NCBI RefSeq assembly: GCF_011369485.1 | Contig: NZ_VXCA01000011.1 | Span: 111,498 to 175,497 of the forward strand | Source of the DNA: Pseudomonas atagonensis | GTDB lineage: Bacteria > Pseudomonadota > Gammaproteobacteria > Pseudomonadales > Pseudomonadaceae | Reading direction: 5' to 3' | DNA length: 64,000 bases | Shown here: piece after piece, positions 36,466-45,519 of the stretch | How the letters are laid out: each line of letters begins with the position of its first letter | Position numbering within the stretch: position 1 is the first letter of the stretch | The notes under the pieces: model-generated | What the model was told of the DNA's origin: nothing | Seen by the model: the letters and a program-made list of their open reading frames with translations, nothing else | Databases searched by the model: none | Program-made: the position numbers and the translations under genes

Positions 36466-39051
36466 ATGTCCTCTCGCCTTACCCGCCAGACCTCTTCCCC
36501 TTCACGCGTATTGTCGTTGCTGACCGCCGCCATCCTGATGGCCGGCACCGCACCGCTGATGGCTGCCACCGAGCAGCCGGCGCGCAACATGGGTGATTAC
36601 TCGTTCGCCATCGGCCAGCAACCGCTGGTGTCGGCCCTCAACGCCTTCACTGCCGTGACGGGCTGGCAGGTCGGTTTGCCGGCAGAACTGGGTCAAGGCG
36701 TATCGTCGCCGGGCGTGCGCGGCTCGTTGCCACCGGAAAAAGCCCTTGAGCGCCTGTTGGTGGGGACCAACCTGAGCTTCCGCAAACTGAGCAACAACAA
36801 TGTCGTGCTGGAAAAACGCAGCAGCGGCGGCGCGCTGAATCTGGATCAGGTGACCATCAGCGCCACCCGTCAGGAACAGTCGGTCAACAGCGTACCGGCC
36901 ACTGTCACCGTGCAAACCCGTGAGGATCTGGATCGCAACAACGTCAACACCATCAAGGATCTGGTGCGTTATGAACCTGGCGTAACCGTCGGCGGCGCCG
37001 GCACACGTGGCGGCATCAGCGGCTACAACATCCGTGGTATCGATGGCGACCGCATCCTCACTCAGGTCGACGGCGTCGAAGTGCCAGACGGTTTCTTCAA
37101 TGGCCCTTACGCGAAAACCCAGCGCAATTACGTTGACCCGGAAATCGTCAAACGCGTGGAAATCCTCCGTGGCCCGGCCTCGGTGCTGTACGGCAGCAAC
37201 GCCATTGGCGGCGCTGTCAGTTACTACACCCTTGATGCCGACGACATCATCAAACCGGGCAAAGACGTCGGCGCGCGCCTGAAAACCGGTTACAGCTCGG
37301 CCGATGACAGCTGGCTGAAATCCGCCACTGTCGCCGGCCGCGCCGACCAGTTCGACGGTTTGCTGCACTACAGCCAGCGCGACGGTCACGAAACCGATTC
37401 CTACGGCAGCAACAACGGCATCGGTCTCGAGCGCACCGCCGCCAACCCGGAAGACGTTCGGGCGACCAGCGTACTGGCCAAGATCGGCTGGAACTACAAC
37501 GAAGATTCGCGCCTGGGCCTGACCTACGAAAAGTACAAGGATGATCGCGACACCGATCAGAAAAGCGCCTACGGCGGCCCGTACTTCAACGGCGCGCCAA
37601 CCATCCCGAACAGCGTGCTGCCGGGCGGCATGTACCAGTGGCGCACCGGTAACGACACCATCACCCGTGAGCGTTTCGGACTCGAGCACCGCTTCGCCCT
37701 CGACAGTCTGCTGGTCGACAACGTGAAGTGGAGCCTCAACCACCAGATCGCCAAGACCGACCAGAGCACCGAAGAGTATTACTACCCGATGACCCGTAAA
37801 GTGCTGCGCACCCGCGACACGATTTATGAGGAAAAGCAGTGGGTGTTCGACGCGCAGCTGGACAAGGCGTTCGCCATCGGCGACACCGATCATGTCCTGA
37901 CCTACGGCACCACGATCAAGCAGCAAAAAGTCACCGGCTCGCGCAGCGGCGACGGCAAGTGTCTGGCCGTCGGTCGCGGCTGCACCGCCATTGGTGCGAC
38001 CAGCACCGCTGACGTATTGGCCAAGGCCACCGACTTCCCGGATCCGACCATCAACACGTACAGCCTGTTCGCCCAGGATCAGATCACCTGGAACAACTGG
38101 ACCTTCCTGCCGGGCCTGCGCTACGACTACACCCAGCTCAAGCCGCACATCACTCAGGAATTCCTCAATACCGTGGCCGCCGACGGCAAAGGCACGGTCA
38201 GCGACGAGAACAAGACCTGGCACAAAGTCTCGCCCAAATTCGGCCTGACCTACGCCCTGACCGAAAACTACACTTGGTATGGTCAGTACGCAGAGGGCTT
38301 CCGCACCCCGACGGCGAAAGCCCTGTACGGTCGCTTCGAGAACAACACCACCGGTTACAGCGTGGCGCCGAACCCGGATCTGGAACCGGAAAAAAGCAAA
38401 AGCTATGAAACCGGTCTGCGCGGCAACTTCGAGCAAGGCTCGTTCGATGTGGCGGTGTTCTACAACAAGTACCGCGACTTCATTAACGAAGACGCGGTCA
38501 CGCCCGGCTATAGCGAGCTGACTTTCCAGTCGAGCAACATCAAACACGCCACCATCAAGGGGGCGGAAGTCAAAGGTCGCCTGAATCTGGATTCGTTCGG
38601 CGCGCCGCAAGGCCTGTACACCCAGGGTTCGATTGCTTACGCCTATGGCCGCAACAACGATAATGGCGAGCCGATCAACAGCGTCAACCCGCTGACCGGC
38701 GTGTTCGGTCTGGGTTACGACCAGGACAACTACGGCGGCCTGCTGAGCTGGACCCTGGTGAAGAAAAAGGATCGCGTCGACGACAGCAACTTCAAGTCGC
38801 CGGACGGCGTCAGCAGCCAGTTCAAGACCCCCGGCTTCGGCATTCTCGATCTGGCCGGGTACTACAAAGTCACCGACGACGTCACCGTCAGCGGCGGCAT
38901 TTACAACCTGACCGACAAGAAATACTGGCTGTGGGATGACGTACGCGGCTACGACAGCGTCGGCGAAGCGTCGGTTACGCAACCGGCCAACCTTGATCGC
39001 CTGACTCAGCCGGGTCGCAACTTCGCGATCAATCTGATCTGGGACATCTGA
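36466..39051 (+). CDS. TonB-dependent heme receptor with STN signalling domain
   Basis: About 861 residues. A signal peptide (to about LMAATEQPA) precedes an STN domain at about 45-125 (SFAIGQQPLVSALNAF through LERLLVGTNLSF), which touches the FecR protein in the periplasm. The plug domain begins near VPATVTVQTRE and contains GYNIRGIDGDRI and RVEILRGPASVLYG. The barrel carries GFRTPTAKALYG and NPDLEPEKSKSYE, close to the FRAP and NPNL motifs of heme receptors. The C-terminal phenylalanine lies in FAINLIWDI. It resembles HxuA/HasR-type receptors. The start at 36466 has GGAG 9 nt upstream. Heme as ligand is supported by the hemO neighbour. Confidence 0.92.
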   Translation: MSSRLTRQTSSPSRVLSLLTAAILMAGTAPLMAATEQPARNMGDYSFAIGQQPLVSALNAFTAVTGWQVGLPAELGQGVSSPGVRGSLPPEKALERLLVGTNLSFRKLSNNNVVLEKRSSGGALNLDQVTISATRQEQSVNSVPATVTVQTREDLDRNNVNTIKDLVRYEPGVTVGGAGTRGGISGYNIRGIDGDRILTQVDGVEVPDGFFNGPYAKTQRNYVDPEIVKRVEILRGPASVLYGSNAIGGAVSYYTLDADDIIKPGKDVGARLKTGYSSADDSWLKSATVAGRADQFDGLLHYSQRDGHETDSYGSNNGIGLERTAANPEDVRATSVLAKIGWNYNEDSRLGLTYEKYKDDRDTDQKSAYGGPYFNGAPTIPNSVLPGGMYQWRTGNDTITRERFGLEHRFALDSLLVDNVKWSLNHQIAKTDQSTEEYYYPMTRKVLRTRDTIYEEKQWVFDAQLDKAFAIGDTDHVLTYGTTIKQQKVTGSRSGDGKCLAVGRGCTAIGATSTADVLAKATDFPDPTINTYSLFAQDQITWNNWTFLPGLRYDYTQLKPHITQEFLNTVAADGKGTVSDENKTWHKVSPKFGLTYALTENYTWYGQYAEGFRTPTAKALYGRFENNTTGYSVAPNPDLEPEKSKSYETGLRGNFEQGSFDVAVFYNKYRDFINEDAVTPGYSELTFQSSNIKHATIKGAEVKGRLNLDSFGAPQGLYTQGSIAYAYGRNNDNGEPINSVNPLTGVFGLGYDQDNYGGLLSWTLVKKKDRVDDSNFKSPDGVSSQFKTPGFGILDLAGYYKVTDDVTVSGGIYNLTDKKYWLWDDVRGYDSVGEASVTQPANLDRLTQPGRNFAINLIWDI

Positions 39052-39058
39052 TCCGATG

Positions 39059-39102
39059 AACCTCACTGCGCGTGTTCAGGCACCGCACAGTGAGGTTTTT
39101 TT
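39059..39102 (+). terminator. Terminator after the heme receptor gene
   Basis: CCTCACTG / CAGTGAGG stem with extended pairing and a following run of seven T. Confidence 0.82.
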
Positions 39103-39162
39103 ACGCTTGGACGTCTTCTTGTTCGTCTCGTTATCAAGCGCCTCTTTTATCAAGGACAAGTC

Positions 39163-39759
39163 ATGACCACTTCGGAAAAATCCCTGCGTTCACAACGCTT
39201 GAACCAGATCACCCATGAGCCGCACACCAAACTCGACGCACTGGTGAAGGCTCATGCGCCCTTCGAGACCCGCGCCAACTTTGCCCGTTTCGTCGTCGCG
39301 CAATACCTGTTCCAGTCGGAGCTGGTTGAGCTGTACAACGACGCCGAACTGACCGCAATCGTGCCTGACCTGCCGGCGCGTTGCCGCGCTGAGGCGGCCA
39401 AGGCTGACCTGGCGGATCTGCACACCGAAGTCCCGGCACCAGTGGCCGGTGCGGTGAAAAAACCGAGCAAGGCGCGTGCGCTGGGCTGGATTTTTGTGTC
39501 CGAGGGTTCGAAGCTCGGTGCAGCGTTTCTGATCAAACGCGCCGTGGCGCTGGAACTGAGCGAAACCTTCGGCGCCCGTCATCTGGGCGAACCTGAAGGT
39601 GGCCGTGCCGAGGGCTGGAAAAGCTTCGTGCGCACCCTCGATTCACTACAGTTCAATGCCGAGGAAGAGGCCGAAGTGGAGCAAGGCGCGATTGATGCGT
39701 TCAACCGCTTCACCGTGCTGCTGGAACAGGCTTACGCCACAGAGGCCGAACCGGCCTGA
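39163..39759 (+). CDS. hemO: Biliverdin-producing heme oxygenase (HemO/PigA-like)
   Basis: 198 residues. It opens imported heme to biliverdin, CO and iron in the cytoplasm. The proximal histidine is H21 in THEPHTKLD; the distal helix has FVSEGSKLGAAFL; LGEPEGGRAEGWKSF matches PigA of P. aeruginosa. As I recall the PigA structure, its residues Asn19 and Phe117 help give beta/delta rather than alpha biliverdin; the equivalents here are Asn14 and Phe111. Lys132 of PigA corresponds to Arg126, a conservative change. It follows the receptor by about 110 bp beyond a terminator, so it may have its own promoter; none is evident. Confidence 0.93.
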   Translation: MTTSEKSLRSQRLNQITHEPHTKLDALVKAHAPFETRANFARFVVAQYLFQSELVELYNDAELTAIVPDLPARCRAEAAKADLADLHTEVPAPVAGAVKKPSKARALGWIFVSEGSKLGAAFLIKRAVALELSETFGARHLGEPEGGRAEGWKSFVRTLDSLQFNAEEEAEVEQGAIDAFNRFTVLLEQAYATEAEPA

Positions 39760-39784
39760 CTCCCGACACACCGAAATACCCACT

Positions 39785-39872
39785 GTGGGAGCGGGCTTGC
39801 TCGCGAATGCGGCCTAATATTCAACAGAGATGTTGGCAGACACACCGCCTTCGCGAGCAAGCCCGCTCCCAC
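39785..39872. repeat. REP-type inverted repeat
   Basis: GTGGGAGCGGGCTTGCTCGC with inverse arm GCGAGCAAGCCCGCTCCCAC, between hemO and the DUF454 gene. Confidence 0.87.
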
Positions 39873-39931
39873 ATGGGAACTGCAACAACCTGTAAGATCC
39901 CGATCCCGCTTCAGAAGCCACCGCTGAGCTC

Positions 39932-40321
39932 ATGCCCCAACCCGCCGCCTCGAAACTCGCCCGTCTGCTGTTCGGCCTGCTCGCCTACGTCAGCCTCGGC
40001 ATTGGCCTGATCGCCATCGTCGTGCCCGGCCTGCCGACCACCGAGTTCATTCTCCTCGCCGCTTGGGCCGCCACCCGCAGTTCGCCGCGCCTGAGTGCCT
40101 GGCTGGAAAACCATCGGCTGTTCGGGCCGATCCTGAGCAACTGGCGCAATGGCAAGATCATCGCCCGCAAGGCCAAGGTCAGCGCCACGGTGAGTATGTT
40201 GTTGTGCGCAACGCTGATGCTGGTGATGCTCGATCACGGCTGGCCGATTTATCTGGCAATTGCAGGGATGACGATGGGCAACCTGTGGATCTGGTCGCGC
40301 CCGGAAACCCTCTCCGTCTAA
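39932..40321 (+). CDS. YbaN family (DUF454) inner membrane protein
   Basis: 129 residues with three to four predicted membrane helices (about 10-30, 33-48, 82-100 and 105-120). The signature GLIAIVVPGLPTTEFILLAAWAATRSSPRL matches DUF454/YbaN. Function unknown. In several pseudomonads such a gene sits beside heme oxygenase; here it follows hemO after a REP element on the same strand. A link to heme or iron is therefore only suggested by position. Confidence 0.87.
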   Translation: MPQPAASKLARLLFGLLAYVSLGIGLIAIVVPGLPTTEFILLAAWAATRSSPRLSAWLENHRLFGPILSNWRNGKIIARKAKVSATVSMLLCATLMLVMLDHGWPIYLAIAGMTMGNLWIWSRPETLSV

Positions 40322-40718
40322 TCCACACCGGGTTTCTGTGTGAAGCACTTTTGTGGCGATGGGATTTATCCCCGCTGGGCTACGAAGTGGCCCCAAATCC
40401 ACCAATTGCGACAGGTCTGACAGACCGCATTCAATGAATTCACGACTGCTTCGCAGCCGAACGGGGATAAATCCCCTCGCCACAGACGTCCCTCCCAAGC
40501 CGGGACACACAGTGTTCATGCAGATGAAACTTCCCTGTAATTAATCCCTTTTTCAGCACTTTTTCCTGCGCAAACGTTTAGCGATAACCGTTCGTCGGCA
40601 TGCCGCTCATGCGCCCTCGCCTCACGCCGATGAGCAATGCATGGCGCTGAATGGATTTGGCGAACCGGGTAATTCCAAACCCCGTGGCCACCGGTTTATT
40701 CATTCACGAGATCGCCCC
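40322..40718. other. Intergenic region before the chemoreceptor
   Basis: No gene supported. It holds the inverted repeat at 40352-40484 and about 230 bp of presumed promoter and leader for the chemoreceptor. I found no clear FliA-type promoter. Confidence 0.55.
40352..40484. repeat. Inverted repeat of the GGCGAGGGGATTTATCCCC family
   Basis: Arms TGTGGCGATGGGATTTATCC and GGGGATAAATCCCCTCGCCACA. Related to the copy at 25038-25200 but without the outer GTGGGAGC arms. Confidence 0.82.
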
Positions 40719-42857
40719 ATGTTCGACTCTCTTTCCATTCGCCTGAAAATCGTTCTGCTCTCCGGTCTGTGTCTGCTCGGCGTGGTTGCGCTGATCGTCG
40801 GCATGAACATTTACCAGACCAACCAGAACGATGAGCTGGTCAGCCACTCAAGCAACCAGTTGCTGACCGCCAGTGTGCAGAACCTGCTGCAGGCCAAAGC
40901 CGCCGAACAAGCGGTGCGGGTGCAGAAAACCTTCGGCGAAAGCCTGTTGGTGATCACCGCGCTGGCCGATCAGATCAAGGACATGCGGGTGATGGCCGCC
41001 AAGCGTTCGCTGGACGCCGGTGCCCTGCGGGAAGAGTTGAACCTGAGCCTGAAAACCGCGTTCGAGCGCAACGACAAAGTGCTCGGCATCTGGCTGGCCT
41101 TCGAGCCCAACGGTCTGGACGGTAAGGACAGCGAGTTCGTCAACGACGCCGCGCGCCAGTCCAACGAAGCCGGGCGCTTCGCCACCTACTGGAGCCGCGC
41201 CGCCGGTTCAGCGCTGAACACGATCATGGTCGAAGAAGACATGACCAAGACCACCCTCAGCCTCAGCGGTACGCCGTATAACAGCTGGTACACCTGCCCT
41301 CGTGACAACAAGCGCACCTGCCTGCTCGACCCGTATGCCGACACCGTCGGCAACAAGGAAATGCTCATGACGACCATTTCCGTGCCATTGATCGTCGATG
41401 GCAAGGCCATCGGCGTGGTCGGCGTCGACATTGCTCTGGATGCCCTGCAAGCAGCGGCCGTGGAGTCGCAGCGCAACCTGTTCAACAACGCCGGGCACAT
41501 GCTCATCGTTTCCGGCAGTGGCGTGCTCGGTGCCGACAGTTCCGACGCCGCCAAGGTCGGGAAAAAGATCAGCGACACCCTCGGCGCCGATGGCCAGGAC
41601 GTCCTGCAACTGCTCAGCTCCGGCACGCCGAAAATTCTCGAACAGGGCGACCTGATTCGTGCGGTGTACCCGGTCGATCCGATCGGCAATTCGCGCGCCT
41701 GGGGCGTGGTCATCGACCTGCCGAAACAAGTGCTGCTGGCCGACTCGGTCAAGTTGCAAGCGGTACTCGATGACGCGCAGGAAACCGGTGTGCTCACCGC
41801 GCTGCTGGTCGCTGTAGTCGCTGGGTTGGTCGGCCTGTTGCTGATCTGGCTGACCGCCTCCGGCGTCACCCGGCCGATCAACAGCGTCGCCGAGATGCTG
41901 AAGAACATCGCCAGTGGCGAAGGCGATCTGACCCAACGCCTGAACTACACCAAGAAAGATGAACTGGGCGAACTGGTGAACTGGTTCAACCGCTTCCTCG
42001 ACAAGTTGCAACCGACCATCGCGCAGATCAAACAGAGCATCACCGAAGCACGTGGCACCGCCGACCAGTCTTCGGAAATCGCCCGCCAGACCAGCGAAGG
42101 CATGCAGGTGCAGTTCCGCGAAATCGACCAGGTCGCCACCGCCTCGAACGAAATGAGCGCCACCGCCCACGACGTCGCCAACAGTGCTTCGAACGCCGCC
42201 AACGCCGCCAAGGGCGCCGACCAGTCGGCCAGGGACGGAATGTCGATCATCGAGCGCAGCACCCGCGACATCAATCAACTGGCCGATGAAGTCAGCAAAG
42301 CAGTGACCGAAGTCGAAGAACTGGCGGTCAACAGTGAGCAGATCGGTTCGGTACTGGAAGTGATCCGCAGCATCGCCGAACAGACCAACCTGCTGGCGCT
42401 CAACGCCGCCATTGAAGCCGCCCGTGCCGGTGAGAGCGGACGTGGCTTTGCCGTGGTTGCCGACGAGGTGCGCAACCTCGCCAAGCGCACTCAGGATTCT
42501 GTCGAGGAAATCCGCGTGGTCATCGAACGCATCCAGACCGGCACTCGTGGCGTGGTCGCGACCATGCATTCGAGCCAGACCCAGGCCCACAACAACGCCG
42601 GGCAGATCCGTCAGGCCGTGGACGCGCTGGGCAAAATCAGCGATGCGGTCACCGTCATCAGCGACATGAACCTGCAAATCGCCAGTGCTGCCGAACAGCA
42701 AAGTGCCGTGGCTGAAGAAGTGAACCGCAACGTTTCGGCGATTCGCACCGTGACCGAAACCCTGACCGAACAGGCCACCGAGTCGGCTGCGATCAGCAGC
42801 CAGTTGAATGCGTTGGCCAGTCAGCAGATGAAATTGATGGATCAGTTCCGCGTGTAA
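40719..42857 (+). CDS. Methyl-accepting chemotaxis protein with dCache sensor
   Basis: About 712 residues. Membrane helices at about 10-31 and 353-377 flank a large periplasmic dCache_1 domain. The pocket region contains [12 protein letters not shown] and later DPYADTVG and [11 protein letters not shown], similar to amino-acid-binding chemoreceptors, but with a cysteine pair near residues 190-205 and no arginine two residues before WY. HAMP follows at about 377-430, then the signalling tip with [19 protein letters not shown]. The start at 40719 ([11 protein letters not shown]) is chosen over the frame start at 40641. Ligand unknown. Confidence 0.92.
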   Translation: MFDSLSIRLKIVLLSGLCLLGVVALIVGMNIYQTNQNDELVSHSSNQLLTASVQNLLQAKAAEQAVRVQKTFGESLLVITALADQIKDMRVMAAKRSLDAGALREELNLSLKTAFERNDKVLGIWLAFEPNGLDGKDSEFVNDAARQSNEAGRFATYWSRAAGSALNTIMVEEDMTKTTLSLSGTPYNSWYTCPRDNKRTCLLDPYADTVGNKEMLMTTISVPLIVDGKAIGVVGVDIALDALQAAAVESQRNLFNNAGHMLIVSGSGVLGADSSDAAKVGKKISDTLGADGQDVLQLLSSGTPKILEQGDLIRAVYPVDPIGNSRAWGVVIDLPKQVLLADSVKLQAVLDDAQETGVLTALLVAVVAGLVGLLLIWLTASGVTRPINSVAEMLKNIASGEGDLTQRLNYTKKDELGELVNWFNRFLDKLQPTIAQIKQSITEARGTADQSSEIARQTSEGMQVQFREIDQVATASNEMSATAHDVANSASNAANAAKGADQSARDGMSIIERSTRDINQLADEVSKAVTEVEELAVNSEQIGSVLEVIRSIAEQTNLLALNAAIEAARAGESGRGFAVVADEVRNLAKRTQDSVEEIRVVIERIQTGTRGVVATMHSSQTQAHNNAGQIRQAVDALGKISDAVTVISDMNLQIASAAEQQSAVAEEVNRNVSAIRTVTETLTEQATESAAISSQLNALASQQMKLMDQFRV

Positions 42858-42862
42858 CCATT

Positions 42863-42949
42863 GTGGGAGAGGGCTTGCTCCCGAAAGCGTTGTCTCAGAT
42901 ACATGAGTCTCGTCTGACACACTGCCTTCGGGAGCAAGCCCTCTCCCAC
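42863..42949. repeat. REP-type inverted repeat, GCTCCCGAA variant
   Basis: GTGGGAGAGGGCTTGCTCCC with compensating inverse GGGAGCAAGCCCTCTCCCAC; both arms carry the same variation, so pairing is preserved. Confidence 0.85.
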
Positions 42950-43032
42950 CAAAGAAAGCGTCAACGTCAGGGTTTCATCTAACCCGGGATTTTTTTGCAC
43001 TATCATCGCCCTCTCGTTCCGGAGGGCCTTCG

Positions 43033-44382
43033 ATGACTGATCTGCTCACGTCCATTCAAGCCGCGCTCGGCTTGCAGCACACGCCGATTCCGTTCACCGC
43101 CAGCGGCGCCCTGCCCTCGGCGTTCGCCGTCACTGACCTTGCCTGCGCGAGCATCGCCGCTGCCGGGCAAGCCATCAGCGAATTGCTCCATCAGCAAACC
43201 GATGAGTTGCCGAGGGTCGAAGTCGATCGACGCCTGGCCTCGTTCTGGTTCGCCACCTCGATTCGCCCGATCGGCTGGCAAGTGCCGCCGCTGTGGGATC
43301 CGGTCGCCGGCGACTACGCCACGCAGGACGGCTGGATCCGTCTGCACACCAACACCCCGCATCACCGCGCTGCAGCTGAAAGCGTGCTCGGTGCCTGTGC
43401 CGACCGCGCGGCGATGGCGGCAAAAGTGGCGCAATGGACGGGCAAGGATCTGGAGCAAGCGGTCGTCGATGCCAAGGGTTGTGCGGCGCAAATGCGCAGT
43501 TGGGCGCAGTGGCAACAACATCCGCAAGGGTTGGCGGTGAATGCCGAGCCACTGGTGCACTTCCTCGATGCGCCGGATGAAAGCGCGCAACCGTGGCAAG
43601 GCTCGGTCGAGCGGCCATTGGCGGGAATCAAGGTGCTGGATCTGACGCGAGTGCTCGCCGGCCCCACCGCCAGCCGTTTTCTCGCCGGCCTCGGCGCCGA
43701 TGTGTTGCGCATCGATCCGCCGACCTGGAACGAGCCCGGCGTCGTCCCGGAGGTCACCCTTGGCAAACGCTGTGCGCGACTGGATCTGCATGATCCGGCA
43801 GATCGCACAGTGTTCGAAAATTTGCTGAAAGAGGCCGACATTCTTCTCCATGGTTATCGCGCCGACGCACTGGAAAACCTTGGTTTCGGCATCGAACGTC
43901 GCCGACAACTGGCGCCGGGGCTGATCGACGTTTGTCTCAATGCTTATGGCTGGAGCGGCCCGTGGCAAAACCGTCGCGGTTTCGACAGCCTGGTGCAGAT
44001 GAGCAGCGGCATCGCCGAGGCCGGACAGTGCTGGAAGCAGGCGGACAAACCGACGCCATTGCCGGTGCAAGCGCTGGATCATGCGACCGGGTATCTGATG
44101 GCGGCGAGTGCGATCACGTTGCTGACCGAGCGTTTGCGCAGTGGGCACGGCGGTTCGGCGCGGTTGTCACTGGCGCGTACGGCGAAGCTGTTGATTGAGC
44201 ATGGGCCGGGGACCAATGAGGCGTTGCGGGCCGAGGATGAGCGGGATCAGGGTTTGCAGGTCGAACAGACACCGTGGGGCCCGGCGCACCGGTTGCAAGC
44301 GCCGCTGACGATCAGCGGGACGCCGGTGCAGTGGGCATTGCCGGCCACAGAGTTGGGTTCCCATCGGCCACAGTGGTTGTAA
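43033..44382 (+). CDS. CaiB/BaiF (family III) CoA-transferase, apparently permuted
   Basis: 449 residues. From about 198 the protein shows the family N-terminal signature GIKVLDLTRVLAGPTASRFL and later GYRADALENLGFGIERRR, NAYGWSGPWQNRRGFDSL and a terminal LTERLRSGHGG. The first 190 residues contain TQDGWIRLHTNTPHHRAAAE and RSWAQWQQHPQG, which normally come after those blocks in the family. The halves therefore appear swapped. The start at 43033 has GGAGG upstream. The enzymes move CoA between carboxylic acids; substrate unknown. No operon partner is evident. Confidence 0.82.
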   Translation: MTDLLTSIQAALGLQHTPIPFTASGALPSAFAVTDLACASIAAAGQAISELLHQQTDELPRVEVDRRLASFWFATSIRPIGWQVPPLWDPVAGDYATQDGWIRLHTNTPHHRAAAESVLGACADRAAMAAKVAQWTGKDLEQAVVDAKGCAAQMRSWAQWQQHPQGLAVNAEPLVHFLDAPDESAQPWQGSVERPLAGIKVLDLTRVLAGPTASRFLAGLGADVLRIDPPTWNEPGVVPEVTLGKRCARLDLHDPADRTVFENLLKEADILLHGYRADALENLGFGIERRRQLAPGLIDVCLNAYGWSGPWQNRRGFDSLVQMSSGIAEAGQCWKQADKPTPLPVQALDHATGYLMAASAITLLTERLRSGHGGSARLSLARTAKLLIEHGPGTNEALRAEDERDQGLQVEQTPWGPAHRLQAPLTISGTPVQWALPATELGSHRPQWL

Positions 44383-44386
44383 AGAG

Positions 44387-44627
44387 CCCCTCACCCTAGC
44401 CCTCTCCCAAAGGTAGAGGGGACCGATTGGGGGATATTGAAGAGTTCCACCGACCTGAACGATCTTTGTCGAATCCACAATCGACTCTATCCCAGGCGCC
44501 AGCCATCGCTATCCGCCCCTTAATATTTCCTGCCGAATCCATAACCGACTCGGTCTTTCAGGTCGATGGACAGCGCAAGGTAACACGGTCGGCCCCCTCT
44601 CCCTCCGGGAGAGGGTTGGGGTGAGGG
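44387..44627. repeat. Enlarged R178-like palindromic repeat, copy 3 (241 bp)
   Basis: Same ends as the other copies but about 64 bp longer. The interior holds two copies of the GAATCCAYAAYCGACTC motif (about 44464 and 44524), consistent with an internal duplication. Confidence 0.78.
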
Positions 44628-44655
44628 CCGCAATTTCAGGTCGAGCGATGATGTA

Positions 44656-45519
44656 TCAATCAGCCCGGCTCAAGGTCGTCCACAACAGCTGAGCGGCATA
44701 CCCTCGATAAGGCCGCCAGGCCTCCGCACGAACGGCCAATTCCCGCGCAGTCGGCCGCTGCCCTTCCAGCACTTCCAACGCCCGCAACAGCCCGACATCC
44801 CCGGTCGGAAACCCATCCATATCACGCAACTGCCGCAACGCGATGTACTGCGCTGTCCAATCACCAATGCCGTGCAGCGCCAGCAATCGCTCCACCCCGC
44901 CCTCGCGATCCGGCTCAAATAACAAGGGATCTTCCAGCAACGCCTGCGCCACGCCCGACAGTGTGCGCCCACGACTTTTCGGCATGCCCAACGCCGCTAG
45001 ATCCGCCGCCGCCAAAACATCCGCCTGAGGAAAAACGTGTGTCAACCCTGGAATCGCCGAACGCAACGGCGCGCCATACTGCGCAACCAGTCTCCCCGCC
45101 AGACGAATCGCCGCCACTACGGTGATCTGCTGTCCGAGCACAGCGCGAAACGCCAGCTCCAGGCCGTCCCACGCACCGGGAACGCGCAGCCCCGGTCGCT
45201 CGACGATCAACCGCGCCAGCAACCGGTCTTGCGCCAGATGCCGTTGCATCAGCGGCAAATCCGCGTCGAGATCAAACATGCGCCGCAATCGCGCGGTCAT
45301 TTCGGGCAGCGCTGACGGATCCGGGAACGCCAGCTCCACGTCCAGCGCATCGCCCATTCCGGGACGGATCGAAAACCAGCCATGACATCCGTTCAAGCCA
45401 ATGCTGCGCGAGTACACACCGTCGACAACGGCCTCCATTCCGACCACCGCTCGCGCTGCCAAAAATCCCAGCATCGCCGCCCAGTCATAGGGCGGCTGAT
45501 ACTCAAGCGACAGCCTCAC
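44656..45519 (-). CDS. DNA-3-methyladenine glycosylase II (AlkA-like)
   Basis: 287 residues. An AlkA N-terminal region is followed by an HhH-GPD fold: ALEFAFRAVLGQQITVVAAI-like core, hairpin LLALHGIGDWTAQYIALR, and the catalytic aspartate in GFPTGDVGLLRAL. It excises alkylated purines. There is no Ada domain. The start codon is GTG at 45519, overlapping the stop of the upstream arcD-like gene (GTGA), so expression is probably coupled to an amino-acid antiporter, an odd pairing. An R178-like repeat follows. Confidence 0.9.
   Translation of the reverse strand: MRLSLEYQPPYDWAAMLGFLAARAVVGMEAVVDGVYSRSIGLNGCHGWFSIRPGMGDALDVELAFPDPSALPEMTARLRRMFDLDADLPLMQRHLAQDRLLARLIVERPGLRVPGAWDGLELAFRAVLGQQITVVAAIRLAGRLVAQYGAPLRSAIPGLTHVFPQADVLAAADLAALGMPKSRGRTLSGVAQALLEDPLLFEPDREGGVERLLALHGIGDWTAQYIALRQLRDMDGFPTGDVGLLRALEVLEGQRPTARELAVRAEAWRPYRGYAAQLLWTTLSRAD

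Noticed and set aside
36502..39066. Long minus-strand ORF (854 codons) over the heme receptor
   Set aside because: Antisense shadow of a well-supported TonB receptor; composition follows the complementary codons.
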